Source: Cellulomonas sp. C5510
GTDB taxonomy: Bacteria > Actinomycetota > Actinomycetes > Actinomycetales > Cellulomonadaceae
DNA: 64,000 nucleotides
Direction: 5' to 3'
Assembly: GCF_019797765.1 (NCBI RefSeq)
Contig: NZ_CP081862.1
Location: forward strand, 1,302,001 to 1,366,000
Shown here: piece by piece, positions 7,256 through 16,466 of the stretch
Position numbering within the stretch: the stretch's first letter is position 1
Layout: each line of letters starts with the position of its first letter
Position numbers and translations under genes: made by a program
Notes under the pieces: model-generated
Database searches by the model: none
The model's input: only the letters and a program-made list of their open reading frames with translations
What the model was told of the DNA's origin: nothing

Positions 7256-8989
7256 TCAGCCGACGTCGGCGCCCGGGAGGGTCGGCAGGGTCAGGGTCTC
7301 GTCGATGAGGGACTGCAGGTCCGCCAGCTCCGCGTCCGACCAGCCCGGGGGCTCCGTGACGGCGGCCCACGCCGCCACCACCTGCGAGGCGTAGTTGTGC
7401 CCGTGCCCGTCCGGGACGCTGACCCCGAAGAACTGGTCCACGGTCACCTGCACGAACGTCAGGACGGGGAACCAGCGCACCCGGCCGGACACGTCGGGCC
7501 CGCGCGGCTCGGCGAGCCAGTCGGGCTGCCGGGTGAGCAGGTCCCACGACCACCAGACGACGGGGTCGGACGCGTGCTGCAGGTACGCGACGCGCGGGGA
7601 GTCCCAGGTCCCGGCCTGCGTGGCGAGCCCGGTGCCGTCGGACGCGAACCGCACCGTGCGGCCGTCGTCGACGACCGGCTGCCACTGCGGGCTGCCGGGG
7701 TCGCGCTCGGCGGTGATCGTGCGCCAGAGCGGGGTGAAGGCGGGCGTGCCCACATAGAGGGCGCCGTCGACGCGCGCGGTGAGGTCGCCGACGGATCCGA
7801 ACGGCGCCTGCGCGGCGAACGACCCGAGGCTCAGGCCGTAGGACACGAGCTGCGGCCGGTCGTCCTGCGGCAGCTCGGCCCACCGGGCGTGCACGGCGTC
7901 GAACAGCAGCCGCCCGGCCTCGGACGCGCGGTCGGCGTCGACGAGGAACGACAGCCAGCTCGGCAGGAAGGAGTACTGGATGGTCGCGATCGCCGTGTCA
8001 CCGCCCCACAGGTACTCCAGGGCGGCCATCTGCTGGGGCTCCGTCCAGCCGGTGCCGGTCGCGCCGGCCACCACCAGGACCGACCGGTCGAACGCCCCGG
8101 TGCGCTCCAGCTCGTCGACGGCGAGCTCGGCCCGCCCCGCGGCGTCGTCGGCCGAGTCCAGCCCGGCGTAGACGCGGATCGGCTCGGTCGCCTGCTCACC
8201 GGTCACCTCGGCGATCTCGTCCGTCGACGGGCCGCCGGCCACGAACGCGCGCCCCTGGCGACCGAGGGAGTCCCACGAGACCGCGGAGGCGGGCGACCCG
8301 GAGCGCAGCGGCGACGTGACGGGCTCGACCCCGTCGGGGGTGCCGGCGTTCGTGCCCGCGTACACGGAGTCCGCGACGTCGACGACCACCCGGAACAGCA
8401 CGCCCGCGGCGAGCCAGTACACGAGCAGCGTCACCACGACGACACCGAGCAGCGACGCCGCGGAGGCGGGCACCCAGCGTCCCAGCAGGCGCGAGACCCG
8501 GCGGGACAGTCGGCGCAGCGCGCGCCCCAGGGCGATCAGCGCCAGTCCCACGGCCAGCGCGAGGACCCCGACGAGGAACGCCGACGACGTTCGCCGCTCC
8601 TCGCCGACCAGCACGCGGACGTCGTCCTGCCACTGGCAGCCCACCACGACGACGACCACGGCGAGGACAGGGCCCGCCCAGGACAGGACCCGCCAGGCGA
8701 CGCGGCGCACACGGGCGGGAGGCAGGGGTATCCCGGTGCGGCGGACCACCCACGCGACGAGGACGCCGAGGGCGTACCCGAGCGCGGCCCCGACGCCCGC
8801 GATGAACCCGAGGTACAGGGTCGGGCGGGGGAGCAGCGACGGCGTCATCGCGGCCGCCAACCCGAGCAGCGCCCCGAGCATGCCGGGCCACGACAGCTCG
8901 CGCCGGGCGAACCAGCGACCCACCGCCCCCAGGACGCTCCCGGCGGCGCGTCGCGCCCGGTCCACAGCGGTCGGTCGGTCGGCGTCCAC
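7256..8989 (-). CDS. membrane-anchored alpha/beta-hydrolase family protein
   Basis: A 577-residue protein of the two-part family Abhydrolase_9_N plus Abhydrolase_9 (as I know it from mycobacteria and other actinobacteria). The N-terminal third has about four or five membrane segments (for example MLGALLGLAAAMTPSLL, VLSWAGPVLAVVVVVVG, LLGVVVVTLLVYWLAAGV). The soluble C-terminal part has the hydrolase nucleophile elbow YGLSLGSFAAQ, preceded by SVLVVAGATGTGW. The catalytic acid and His are probably in the SDPVVWW and GHGHNY regions. No substrate is known. The GTG start at 8989 has a strong GGAGGA five bases before it, which decides against the longer reading from 9055. It is divergent from the DtxR-type gene. 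Confidence 0.8.
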   Translation of the reverse strand: MDADRPTAVDRARRAAGSVLGAVGRWFARRELSWPGMLGALLGLAAAMTPSLLPRPTLYLGFIAGVGAALGYALGVLVAWVVRRTGIPLPPARVRRVAWRVLSWAGPVLAVVVVVVGCQWQDDVRVLVGEERRTSSAFLVGVLALAVGLALIALGRALRRLSRRVSRLLGRWVPASAASLLGVVVVTLLVYWLAAGVLFRVVVDVADSVYAGTNAGTPDGVEPVTSPLRSGSPASAVSWDSLGRQGRAFVAGGPSTDEIAEVTGEQATEPIRVYAGLDSADDAAGRAELAVDELERTGAFDRSVLVVAGATGTGWTEPQQMAALEYLWGGDTAIATIQYSFLPSWLSFLVDADRASEAGRLLFDAVHARWAELPQDDRPQLVSYGLSLGSFAAQAPFGSVGDLTARVDGALYVGTPAFTPLWRTITAERDPGSPQWQPVVDDGRTVRFASDGTGLATQAGTWDSPRVAYLQHASDPVVWWSWDLLTRQPDWLAEPRGPDVSGRVRWFPVLTFVQVTVDQFFGVSVPDGHGHNYASQVVAAWAAVTEPPGWSDAELADLQSLIDETLTLPTLPGADVG

Positions 8990-9103
8990 GGGCGTCCTCC
9001 GTCGAGCGGTCCGCGCCGCCCGGCGTGCGCGGACGGCTCCCGCGATTCCTACCACAGCGCGTCGTCGCCGCGGACGGTCCCCGCCCCGCAGCTGCCACGG
9101 CCC

Positions 9104-9109
9104 TACGCT
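9104..9109 (+). promoter_or_regulatory. -10 box for a leaderless DtxR-family mRNA
   Basis: TACGCT at 9104-9109 is followed by exactly 7 bases and the GTG at 9117. With no ribosome site present, the message is probably leaderless. Confidence 0.55.
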
Positions 9110-9116
9110 GGACGTC

Positions 9117-9809
9117 GTGAGCGAGACGAGCGACCTGACCTCCGTCGCCCAGGACTACCTCAAGGTCATCTGGACCGCGCGGGAGTGGTCGACGGCGCCG
9201 GTGACCACCAAGATGCTCGCCGAGCGGCTCGGGGTGGGCGCGTCCACGGTGTCCGAGACGGTGCGCCGCCTCGCCGACCAGGGGCTCGTGGAGCACGCCC
9301 CGTACGCCGCCATCACCCTCACCCCCGAGGGGGTGCGCCACGCCGTCCAGGTGGTGCGCCGCCACCGGCTCATCGAGACGTTCCTGGTCAGCGAGCTCGG
9401 CTACGCCTGGGACGAGGTCCACGACGAGGCGGAGGTGCTCGAGCACGCCGTGTCCGACCTCATGGTCGAGCGCATCGACGCCAGGCTGGGGCACCCGACG
9501 CGGGACCCGCACGGCGACCCGATCCCCGCGCCCGACGGCACGGTGCCCGCCCCGGCCGCGCGCATGCTGTGGGAGCTCGACGGCGGGTCGGGCCGGATCG
9601 CCCGCATCTCCGACGCCGACCCGGGGTTGCTGCGGTACCTCGCGTCCGTCGGGGTGGTGCTGGACGCCCGGGTCGAGGTGGTGGAGCGGCGCGACTTCGC
9701 CGGCATGACGTCCGTGCGCGTGCTGCCCCCGGACGGTGGCGGTGAGCCGAGCGGGGTCGAGCTGGGCGAGGTCGCGGCCCGCGCGATCTGGGTGCTGCTC
9801 GACGCCTGA
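9117..9809 (+). CDS. DtxR/MntR-type metal-dependent transcriptional regulator
   Basis: A 230-residue regulator of the DtxR/IdeR/MntR family. The N-terminal winged helix reads TSVAQDYLKVIW, then a helix-turn-helix ..TTKMLAERLGVGASTVSETVRRLADQGLVEH. The metal-binding/dimerisation domain follows, with VRRHRLIETFLVSELGYAWDEVHDEAEVLEHAVSD. Its His, Glu and Cys/Asp positions match the family, and the MntR/DtxR-typical HP..DPHGDPIP is present. The C-terminal part resembles an SH3-like FeoA fold. Whether it senses manganese or iron cannot be told. It is transcribed away from the hydrolase gene. An MFS exporter lies 200 bases downstream and could be part of the same physiology, but it has its own promoter-like box. 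Confidence 0.88.
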   Translation: MSETSDLTSVAQDYLKVIWTAREWSTAPVTTKMLAERLGVGASTVSETVRRLADQGLVEHAPYAAITLTPEGVRHAVQVVRRHRLIETFLVSELGYAWDEVHDEAEVLEHAVSDLMVERIDARLGHPTRDPHGDPIPAPDGTVPAPAARMLWELDGGSGRIARISDADPGLLRYLASVGVVLDARVEVVERRDFAGMTSVRVLPPDGGGEPSGVELGEVAARAIWVLLDA

Positions 9810-9883
9810 GCTCCGGGGGGCGGCCCGGCGGACCCGGGTCGGGCGCGGGCGGGGCCGCACCGCGCGGTCCGGGCTGCGGCCGG

Positions 9884-9889
9884 TAGGCT
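9884..9889 (+). promoter_or_regulatory. -10 box upstream of the MFS exporter
   Basis: TAGGCT at 9884-9889 would start a transcript near 9897 with a leader of about 113 bases before the ATG at 10010. The leader is C-rich and I see no clear riboswitch fold in it. Confidence 0.35.
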
Positions 9890-10009
9890 GGCTCGACCGG
9901 GACCCCGCCGACGTGGCACACCGGGACGGGCCGCCGCACCCGTCGGCCGTGCCCCCGCCCGTCCGGCCCGCGCGCAGCCGCACACCGACCTCGCCGCGGG
10001 AGCGCCCTC

Positions 10010-11218
10010 ATGCACACGACCACCGGCACGCCCGCGGGCGACTCCGTCCTCGACCCGCACCTCGTGCGCCGGCGGGCACGGTTGCCGCTGCTCGCCCTGG
10101 CACTCGGCGGCTTCAGCATCGGGACCACCGAGTTCGCGACGATGGGCCTGCTCCCGCTCGTCGCGGACGACCTGCGGGTCTCGATCCCCACCGCCGGCCA
10201 CGTGATCACCGCCTACGCCCTGGGCGTCGTCGTCGGGGCGCCCCTGCTCACGAGCGTCGCCGCCCGCGTGGAGCGGCGCCGGCTCCTGCTGCTGCTCATG
10301 GCCGCGTTCACCGTCGGCAACGTGCTGTCCGCGCTCGCGCCCACAGCCGGGTGGCTGGTCGCAGCGCGGTTCGTCGCCGGGCTGCCGCACGGGGCGTTCT
10401 TCGGCGTCGGTGCCGCGATGGGTGCCCACGTCGCCGGTCCCGGGCGTCGCGGCCAGGCGGTCGCGACGATGATGGCCGGGCTGACCGTGGCGAACGTCGT
10501 GGGTGTACCGCTGTCGACCGTGCTCGGGCAGGCGATGGGCTGGCGGGCCGCGTTCGTGGCCGTCGGAGCGCTCGGGCTGGTGACGCTCGCGGCGCTGTGG
10601 CGGTGGCTGCCGGGGCTCGCCGTGCCGGACGGCGCGAGCGTCCGCACCGAGATCGGGTCGCTGCGCAACCCGCGGCTGTGGGTCGCGGCCGGCGCCGGTG
10701 CCGTCGGGTTCGGCGGCATGTTCGCGGTGTACTCCTACGTCTCGCCGCTGCTCACCGAGGTCACGGGCCTGGCGGTCACGACCGTGCCCGTCGTCCTCGC
10801 GCTGTTCGGCGTCGGGATGACGGCCGGCACCCTGATCGGCGGCCGGCTCGCGGACCGGTCCGTGCCGCGCACCGTGCTGCTCGGCTTCGCCGCCACGACC
10901 GTCGTGCTGGTCCTCGTCGCGGTCCTCGGGCGCTCGCCGGTGCCCGGGGTGATCGCCGTGGTCGGGCTCGGCGTGGCGTCGCAGGTGCTCGGGCTGGCGC
11001 TGCAGTCCTGGCTCATGGACCTGTCGCCGCACGCGCCGTCCCTCGGCGCCGCCCTCTGCCACTCCGCGCTGAACGTCGGCAACGCCGCCGGTGCCTGGGC
11101 GGGCGGCCTGGTCATCGCCGCCGGCCTCGGCTACCTCGCGCCCGCGTGGGTCGGCGTGGCGCTCACCGCCGTGGGCCTGACCGTCGCCGCCACCGCCCTC
11201 CGCCCCCCACCCCGCTGA
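10010..11218 (+). CDS. MFS transporter, DHA1-type efflux protein
   Basis: A 402-residue major facilitator with 12 predicted membrane segments, related to the AraJ/NepI/Cmx group of drug or sugar/nucleoside exporters. The first helix carries the typical LALGGFSIGTTEFATMGLLP signature. The loop between helices 2 and 3 has ARVERRRLLLLLM, and helix 5 has TVANVVGVPLSTVLGQ (motif C of antiporters, G..GPP-like). The start ATG at 10010 has GGGAG eight bases upstream. It is read in the same direction as leuS, but a long palindromic element separates them. The substrate is unknown; chloramphenicol or arabinose export are typical family functions but only guesses here. Confidence 0.85.
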   Translation: MHTTTGTPAGDSVLDPHLVRRRARLPLLALALGGFSIGTTEFATMGLLPLVADDLRVSIPTAGHVITAYALGVVVGAPLLTSVAARVERRRLLLLLMAAFTVGNVLSALAPTAGWLVAARFVAGLPHGAFFGVGAAMGAHVAGPGRRGQAVATMMAGLTVANVVGVPLSTVLGQAMGWRAAFVAVGALGLVTLAALWRWLPGLAVPDGASVRTEIGSLRNPRLWVAAGAGAVGFGGMFAVYSYVSPLLTEVTGLAVTTVPVVLALFGVGMTAGTLIGGRLADRSVPRTVLLGFAATTVVLVLVAVLGRSPVPGVIAVVGLGVASQVLGLALQSWLMDLSPHAPSLGAALCHSALNVGNAAGAWAGGLVIAAGLGYLAPAWVGVALTAVGLTVAATALRPPPR

Positions 11219-11252
11219 CACCCACCCCTCCCTCCCGTCCCCTCCCGCCCGT

Positions 11253-11340
11253 TCGGAGGCTCCCAACGCGCTCGGAGGGTGTCGCGCGGGATCGTGGTGC
11301 TCCGCGGACCACCTCGATCCCACGTCGGAGCCTCCGACGG
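11253..11340. repeat. long nested palindromic element between MFS gene and leuS
   Basis: An outer pair GTTCGGAGGCTCC (11253-11265) and GGAGCCTCCGAC (11329-11340) encloses an inner pair GGGATCG (11290-11296) and CGATCCC (11317-11323), whose pairing continues with GGT/ACC. A partial copy of the outer arm (GCTCGGAGGG) lies in the left half. It resembles in layout, but not in sequence, the GCGAGTTCGGCA clusters. It may end the upstream transcript. Confidence 0.6.
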
Positions 11341-11389
11341 CGTCAGCGGGGGTGGGGGAGAGGTGGGAGGGAGGGGGTGTGGGCGTCGA

Positions 11390-11395
11390 TATGCT
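11390..11395 (+). promoter_or_regulatory. -10 box for leaderless leuS mRNA
   Basis: TATGCT at 11390-11395 is followed by 6 bases and the GTG start at 11402. The long palindrome at 11253-11340 therefore lies upstream of the transcript. Confidence 0.5.
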
Positions 11396-11401
11396 CGGGC
11401 G

Positions 11402-14347
11402 GTGACCTCGCACGCCTCAGCCCAGCCCGACTCCGTCCCCACCACCGGCCAGGACGTGCCGTTCCGCTACACCGCCGACCTCGCACGCGAGATCGAGCTC
11501 CGGTGGCAGGACGAGTGGGTGGAGCGCGGCACGTTCTTCGCGGCGAACCCCACCGGGGCGCTGACGGACGGCGAGGGAGCGTCGGCACGCCCGGACGCCC
11601 GCCCGTTCTTCGTCATGGACATGTTCCCGTACCCGTCGGGGGCGGGCCTGCACGTCGGGCACCCCCTGGGGTACATCGCGACCGACGTCGTCGCGCGGTT
11701 CCGCCGGATGCAGGGCGACAACGTGCTGCACGCCCTGGGGTACGACGCGTTCGGGCTCCCGGCGGAGCAGTACGCGGTGCAGACCGGTCAGCACCCGCGC
11801 ACCACGACCGAGGCGAACATCGAGATCATGGCGCGCCAGCTGAAGCGCCTGGGTGTCGCCCACGACCCGCGTCGCACGTTCGCCACGATCGACCCGGACT
11901 ACGTGCGCTGGACGCAGTGGATCTTCCTGCAGATCTTCGGCTCCTGGTACGACGAGGACGCCGAGCGGCCCGACGGCGGACGGGGGGCCGCGCGCCCGGT
12001 CGCGACCCTGGTCGCGGCCTACGAGGCGGGCCGGGCCCTCCCCGAGGGCGTCGACGGGGTGCCCGAGGGGGCGACGTGGGCCGAGCTGGACGAGGTGCAG
12101 CGGCGCCGGGTCGTCGACTCCCAGCGGCTGGCGTACGTCTCCGAGACCCCGGTGAACTGGTGCCCGGGCCTGGGCACCGTGCTGGCCAACGAGGAGGTCA
12201 CCTCCGAGGGCCGGTCCGAGCGCGGCAACTTCCCGGTGTTCCAGCGCACGCTGCGGCAGTGGAACATGCGGATCACCGCGTACGCCGACCGCCTGGCCGA
12301 CGACCTGTCGCTGATCGACTGGCCGGAGAAGGTCACCGCGATGCAGCGGAACTGGATCGGTCGTTCGGAGGGCGCGCACGTCGACTTCGAGGTGACCGAC
12401 GCCGACGAGCCGCTGACCGTGTTCACCACCCGACCCGACACGCTGTTCGGCGCGACCTACGTCGTGCTGGCGCCCGAGCACCCGCTGGTCGACGCGATCG
12501 TCGCCGCGTCCGAGCCCGCCTGGGACGAGGACGTGCCGGAGTCCTGGCGAGGCGGTGCGGCGTCCCCGGCGGAGGCCGTCGCGTCCTACCGTCGCGAGGC
12601 CGCCGCGAAGTCGGCCGTCGAGCGCCAGGCCGACGCCGGCCGCAAGACCGGCGTGTTCACCGGCGGCTACGCCCTGAACCCGGTCAACGGCGCCCAGCTG
12701 CCCGTGTTCATCGCCGACTACGTCCTGATGGGCTACGGCACCGGCGCGATCATGGCGGTGCCCGGCGGCGACACCCGCGACTTCGCGTTCGCCGAGGCGT
12801 TCGGCCTGCCGGTCGTCCACACCGTGCAGCCGCCGGAGGGCCACGAGGGCGCCTGGACCGGCGACGGCGAGATCATCAACTCGTCGAACGACGAGATCAG
12901 CCTGGACGGGCTGTCCGTCGCCGAGGCCAAGACGCGGATCGTCGACTGGCTGGCCGAGCGCGGCGCCGGGTCCCGCACGACCACCTACCGGCTGCGCGAC
13001 TGGCTGTTCAGCCGCCAGCGGTACTGGGGCGAGCCGTTCCCGATCGTCTACGACGAGAACGACCTGCCGATCGCGATCCCGGAGCAGTCGCTGCCCGTCG
13101 ACCTGCCGGACGTGCCGGACTACGCGCCCCGCACGTTCGACCCCGAGGACGCGGACTCCTCCCCGGAGGCGCCGCTGAGCCGCAACGACGACTGGGTGGA
13201 CGTCACGCTGGACCTGGGCGACGGCCCGAAGGTCTACCGCCGCGACACCAACACCATGCCGAACTGGGCCGGCTCGTGCTGGTACTACCTGCACTACCTG
13301 GACCCCCAGCACGCGACCGACCAGGTCGTCGACCCGGCGCTCGAGCAGTACTGGATGGGCCCGGGCCACAATCCTGGCGACACCCACGGCGCGGGCGGCG
13401 TCGACCTGTACGTCGGCGGCGTCGAGCACGCCGTGCTGCACCTGCTGTACGCCCGGTTCTGGCACAAGGTGCTGTACGACCTGGGCCACGTCTCCAGCCG
13501 TGAGCCGTTCTACAGGCTGTTCAACCAGGGCTACATCCAGGCCTACGCCTACACCGACGCGCGCGGGGTGTACGTGCCGGCCGCCGAGGTGGTCGAGGAC
13601 GAGTCCGTCGCGTCCGGGTTCACCTGGAACGGCGAGGAGGTCCACCGTGAGTACGGCAAGATCGGCAAGTCGCTGAAGAACGCCGTCTCCCCGGACGAGA
13701 TGTACGCCGAGTACGGCGCGGACACGCTGCGGGTCTACGAGATGTCGATGGGCCCGCTGGACCTGTCCCGCCCGTGGGAGACCCGGGCGGTCGTCGGCGC
13801 GCAGCGCTTCCTGCAGCGTGTCTGGCGCAACGTGGTCTCGGAGGAGACCGGTGAGGTCACCGTGGCCGACGCCGAGCCGACGGTCGAGACGCTCCGGGTG
13901 CTGCACCGCACGATCGCCGAGGTCCGCGAGGACATGGCAGGCATGCGGATCAACACCGCGATCGCCAAGCTGATCGTCCTCAACAACCACCTCACGTCGC
14001 TGCCCGCCGTGCCGCGGTCCGTCGCCGAGCAGCTGGTGCTCATGACCGCGCCCGTCGCGCCGCACCTGGCGGAGGAGCTGTGGTCCCGCCTCGGGCACGA
14101 GCGCTCGCTGGCGCACGAGCCGTTCCCGGTCGTCGACCCGCAGTACCTGGTGGAGGAGACGGTCACCTGCGTGTTCCAGGTGCAGGGCAAGGTCCGCGGC
14201 CGGGCTGAGGTCAGCCCGGACGCGGACGACGCCTCGCTGCGCGAGCTGGCTCTCGCCGACGCCGGCGTGCAGCGCGCGCTCGCCGGCCGTGACGTGCGCA
14301 CCGTGGTCGTGCGCGCGCCGAAGCTCGTCAACGTGGTCCCGGCCTGA
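11402..14347 (+). CDS. leuS: leucine--tRNA ligase
   Basis: A 981-residue class I aminoacyl-tRNA synthetase charging tRNA-Leu. The HIGH motif appears as [10 protein letters not shown] after DMFPYPSGA. The KMSKS motif appears as [10 protein letters not shown] (KIGKS). The editing (CP1) domain contains [22 protein letters not shown], followed by the [22 protein letters not shown] block. The C-terminal anticodon-binding and [17 protein letters not shown] parts are complete. The length is slightly above the bacterial average because of insertions near residues 190-225, as in other actinobacteria. Start: GTG at 11402, supported by the leaderless box. It ends in front of a 13-bp hairpin. Confidence 0.96.
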   Translation: MTSHASAQPDSVPTTGQDVPFRYTADLAREIELRWQDEWVERGTFFAANPTGALTDGEGASARPDARPFFVMDMFPYPSGAGLHVGHPLGYIATDVVARFRRMQGDNVLHALGYDAFGLPAEQYAVQTGQHPRTTTEANIEIMARQLKRLGVAHDPRRTFATIDPDYVRWTQWIFLQIFGSWYDEDAERPDGGRGAARPVATLVAAYEAGRALPEGVDGVPEGATWAELDEVQRRRVVDSQRLAYVSETPVNWCPGLGTVLANEEVTSEGRSERGNFPVFQRTLRQWNMRITAYADRLADDLSLIDWPEKVTAMQRNWIGRSEGAHVDFEVTDADEPLTVFTTRPDTLFGATYVVLAPEHPLVDAIVAASEPAWDEDVPESWRGGAASPAEAVASYRREAAAKSAVERQADAGRKTGVFTGGYALNPVNGAQLPVFIADYVLMGYGTGAIMAVPGGDTRDFAFAEAFGLPVVHTVQPPEGHEGAWTGDGEIINSSNDEISLDGLSVAEAKTRIVDWLAERGAGSRTTTYRLRDWLFSRQRYWGEPFPIVYDENDLPIAIPEQSLPVDLPDVPDYAPRTFDPEDADSSPEAPLSRNDDWVDVTLDLGDGPKVYRRDTNTMPNWAGSCWYYLHYLDPQHATDQVVDPALEQYWMGPGHNPGDTHGAGGVDLYVGGVEHAVLHLLYARFWHKVLYDLGHVSSREPFYRLFNQGYIQAYAYTDARGVYVPAAEVVEDESVASGFTWNGEEVHREYGKIGKSLKNAVSPDEMYAEYGADTLRVYEMSMGPLDLSRPWETRAVVGAQRFLQRVWRNVVSEETGEVTVADAEPTVETLRVLHRTIAEVREDMAGMRINTAIAKLIVLNNHLTSLPAVPRSVAEQLVLMTAPVAPHLAEELWSRLGHERSLAHEPFPVVDPQYLVEETVTCVFQVQGKVRGRAEVSPDADDASLRELALADAGVQRALAGRDVRTVVVRAPKLVNVVPA

Positions 14348-14379
14348 CGGTGCCCCGCGGCGCCGGCGGCTCGCCGGAG

Positions 14380-14414
14380 GTTCTGGAGGACGTCGCGGCG
14401 GCGTCCTCCAGAAC
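14380..14414 (+). terminator. hairpin after leuS
   Basis: GTTCTGGAGGACG (14380-14392) and CGTCCTCCAGAAC (14402-14414) form a perfect 13-bp stem with a 9-base loop, 33 bases after the leuS stop. It is probably the leuS terminator. Its presence argues that the DegV gene starts downstream of 14414 rather than at the GTG at 14350. Confidence 0.6.
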
Positions 14415-14481
14415 GCCACGCAGGGCGCCGGAGGCGGCACGGACGGCGCTGCCGCCGAGGTGGGCGGAGCGGATCGCCCGG

Positions 14482-15405
14482 ATGCTGCGGCGGGACGTCG
14501 CCGCGCCCGCCGCCGGCGGCGGGGTGCCCGACGGCCGACCCCTGCCGCCGCGTGTCGCCGTGGTGACCGACTCGACGTCGTGCCTGACCGCCGCGGACGC
14601 CCAGGCATGGGGGGTCGCCGTGGTGCCTCTCGACGTCGCCGCCGACGGTGAGCGCTACCGCGACGGGGTCGACCTGGGGCCCGGTGACCTCGCCGCGCTG
14701 CTGACCGCGGGGCGCCGGCTCACGACCTCGCAGCCACCCCCCGCGGCGTTCGCCCGGGCCTACGAGGCCGCCGCCTCCCGCGGCGCGGCCGAGGTCGTCT
14801 CGGTGCACCTCTCGGGCGAGCTGTCCGGGACGGTGCGGGCCGCCGGGCTCGCGGCGCAGCTCGCCCCGCTGCCCGTGCACGTGGTGGACTCCCGCTCCGC
14901 CGGGATGGGCCTCGGTTTCGCGGCGCTCGCCGCCGCCGAGGCGGCGTCCGGGGACGCCTGGGGCGGACAGCCCGACGGGGCGACCGTCGCCGCCGCGGCC
15001 GAGCAGGTCGGGCGCTCGACGGCCGCCTGGTTCGTCGTGGACTCGCTGGATCACCTGCGCCGGGGTGGGCGGCTGTCCGGGGCGGCCGCGGCGTTCGGGA
15101 CCGTGCTCGGCCTGCGTCCCGTGCTGACGCTGCGCGACGGCCGCATCGAGGTCGCCGAGCGGGTCCGGACCCGCCGCGCGGCACGGGACAGGCTGCACGA
15201 CCTCGTGGTGGCCGAGGCGCGCCGCCGCGGACCGGGGGTGCGGCTCGCCGTCCAGCACCTGGAGCGCACGGACGATGCCGAGGCACTCGCGGCACGGGTG
15301 GGTGCGACGCTCGGCACCGCTGACGTCCTGGTGCGCGAGGTCGGTGCGGTGCTCGGTGGCCACCTCGGCGTGGGGGCACTGGCGGTGACGGTCACCGACC
15401 GCTGA
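14482..15405 (+). CDS. DegV family fatty-acid-binding protein
   Basis: A protein of about 307 residues with the DegV fold, which in characterised Gram-positives binds acyl chains and presents them to fatty-acid kinase (FakB role). The family start VAVVTDSTSCLTAADA, the ligand-contact loop LTTSQPPPAAFARAY and VVSVHLSGELSGTVRAA are clear, as is HVVDSRSAGMGLGF. The frame is open back to a GTG at 14350, but that reading would cover the 13-bp leuS hairpin. I therefore prefer the ATG at 14482; a GTG at 14524 is also possible, and the start is uncertain. comEA follows 122 bases downstream with its own promoter. Confidence 0.8.
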   Translation: MLRRDVAAPAAGGGVPDGRPLPPRVAVVTDSTSCLTAADAQAWGVAVVPLDVAADGERYRDGVDLGPGDLAALLTAGRRLTTSQPPPAAFARAYEAAASRGAAEVVSVHLSGELSGTVRAAGLAAQLAPLPVHVVDSRSAGMGLGFAALAAAEAASGDAWGGQPDGATVAAAAEQVGRSTAAWFVVDSLDHLRRGGRLSGAAAAFGTVLGLRPVLTLRDGRIEVAERVRTRRAARDRLHDLVVAEARRRGPGVRLAVQHLERTDDAEALAARVGATLGTADVLVREVGAVLGGHLGVGALAVTVTDR

Positions 15406-15515
15406 GGCCGGGCGGGTCCGCCTGTCGCGGGACGTCGGGTCCTCCCCAGGCGGCCCGGCCGTGTGTCGTCCCCAGGCACGCGCTCCCGGAGCGGACCCCA
15501 CGGCCGCGCCGTGCC

Positions 15516-15521
15516 TAGCGT
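15516..15521 (+). promoter_or_regulatory. -10 box for leaderless comEA mRNA
   Basis: TAGCGT at 15516-15521 is followed by 6 bases and the ATG at 15528. No ribosome site is present. Confidence 0.5.
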
Positions 15522-15527
15522 CCGGGC

Positions 15528-16466
15528 ATGACCTGGTACGACGGCGGACCCGCCCCCGAGCCCGCGCCCCGGCGCGCTCGGGGTCGGCACGCCGCCCGTG
15601 CCGGCGATGGCGCTCCTCGGCCCCGGCCGGCGGACGCGTGGCAGCACACGCCCGCGGAGCCTCCGGCCCGGGAGCCGGCGTCCTGGGAGCCGGCGTCCTG
15701 GGAGCCGGCGTCCTGGGAGCCGGCGTCCTGGGAGCCGGTGGCACGGGACGCGGTTCGCCGGGAACCGGGAACGGGGGTGCCCGACGTGGGAGACGACCAG
15801 GAGCCCTGGCACCGCGACGGCGGCCGGGTCCTCGGTGCCGTCCGCTGGAGGGTCACCCCGCGGGTGGCGGCCGCCGCCGTGCTCGCCCTCGCCCTCGTCG
15901 GGGGCGCGGTCGCGTTGCGCGCCGCCTCGGCGCCCAGTGCTCCCGCCGTGGCCCTGCCCGAGCCCTCGGCCACGGCTCCGCCGCCCCCCACGAGCGTCCC
16001 GTCGGTCGCGGTCGTGCGGGTCCACGTCGTCGGTCGGGTGGCCGTCCCCGGCGTCGTGGAGCTGCCGTCGGGCTCGCGTGTCGCGGATGCCGTCGCCGCC
16101 GCGGGCGGGGCGCTCCCGGACGCCGACCTCGCGGTCGTCAACCTCGCCGCGGTCGTCGCCGACGGCACCCAGGTGCGGGTGCCCGCCCCCGGAGAGCCCG
16201 TGCCGGCCGCGGACCAGGCCGGCACGGGCGTCGACGCGCCCTCCGGAGGGGCACCCGGGGGACAGGGGCCCGGGGGACAGGTCGACCTCAACACGGCGAG
16301 CGCGACCGAGCTCGAGGCGCTGCCCGGTATCGGCCCGGTCCTGGCGGAGCGGATCGTCGCGTGGCGCACCGAGCACGGGACGTTCGCCGACGTGGAGGCG
16401 CTCGAGGACGTCCCGGGCATCGGCCCGGCGCTGCTCGCCGGTCTGCGCGACCGGGCGCGGGTGTGA
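15528..16466 (+). CDS. comEA: ComEA family DNA-uptake protein (SLBB + helix-hairpin-helix)
   Basis: A 312-residue protein of the ComEA type, which in competent bacteria binds incoming double-stranded DNA at the membrane surface. Order: a disordered Pro/Glu/Arg-rich N-terminus with a tandem repeat (residues about 48-70, SWEPA units); one membrane segment (VAAAAVLALALVGGAVAL); a SLBB-like domain (VRVHVVGRVAVPGVVELPSGSRV, LAVVNLAAVVADGTQVRVP); a flexible linker; and a C-terminal pair of helix-hairpin-helix motifs (DLNTASATELEALPGIGPVLAERIVAWR, then VEALEDVPGIGPALLAGLR). The stop overlaps the GTGA start of comEC, so the two are translationally coupled. Confidence 0.9.
   Translation: MTWYDGGPAPEPAPRRARGRHAARAGDGAPRPRPADAWQHTPAEPPAREPASWEPASWEPASWEPASWEPVARDAVRREPGTGVPDVGDDQEPWHRDGGRVLGAVRWRVTPRVAAAAVLALALVGGAVALRAASAPSAPAVALPEPSATAPPPPTSVPSVAVVRVHVVGRVAVPGVVELPSGSRVADAVAAAGGALPDADLAVVNLAAVVADGTQVRVPAPGEPVPAADQAGTGVDAPSGGAPGGQGPGGQVDLNTASATELEALPGIGPVLAERIVAWRTEHGTFADVEALEDVPGIGPALLAGLRDRARV
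15671..15738 (+). repeat. 15-bp tandem repeat inside comEA
   Basis: Four identical copies of GGAGCCGGCGTCCTG (15671-15730) plus 8 bases of a fifth. They keep the reading frame and encode repeated Ala-Ser-Trp-Glu-Pro units in the cytoplasmic N-terminus. The array can vary in copy number without frameshift. Confidence 0.9.

Noticed and set aside
8990..9055. Longer N-terminus of the alpha/beta hydrolase
   Set aside because: The GTG at 9055 has no ribosome site, whereas the GTG at 8989 has GGAGGA at ideal spacing.
11219..11401. T-box riboswitch before leuS
   Set aside because: The region is highly structured, but the best promoter (TATGCT at 11390) starts the transcript at the leuS start codon, and no T-box sequence or specifier loop is visible.
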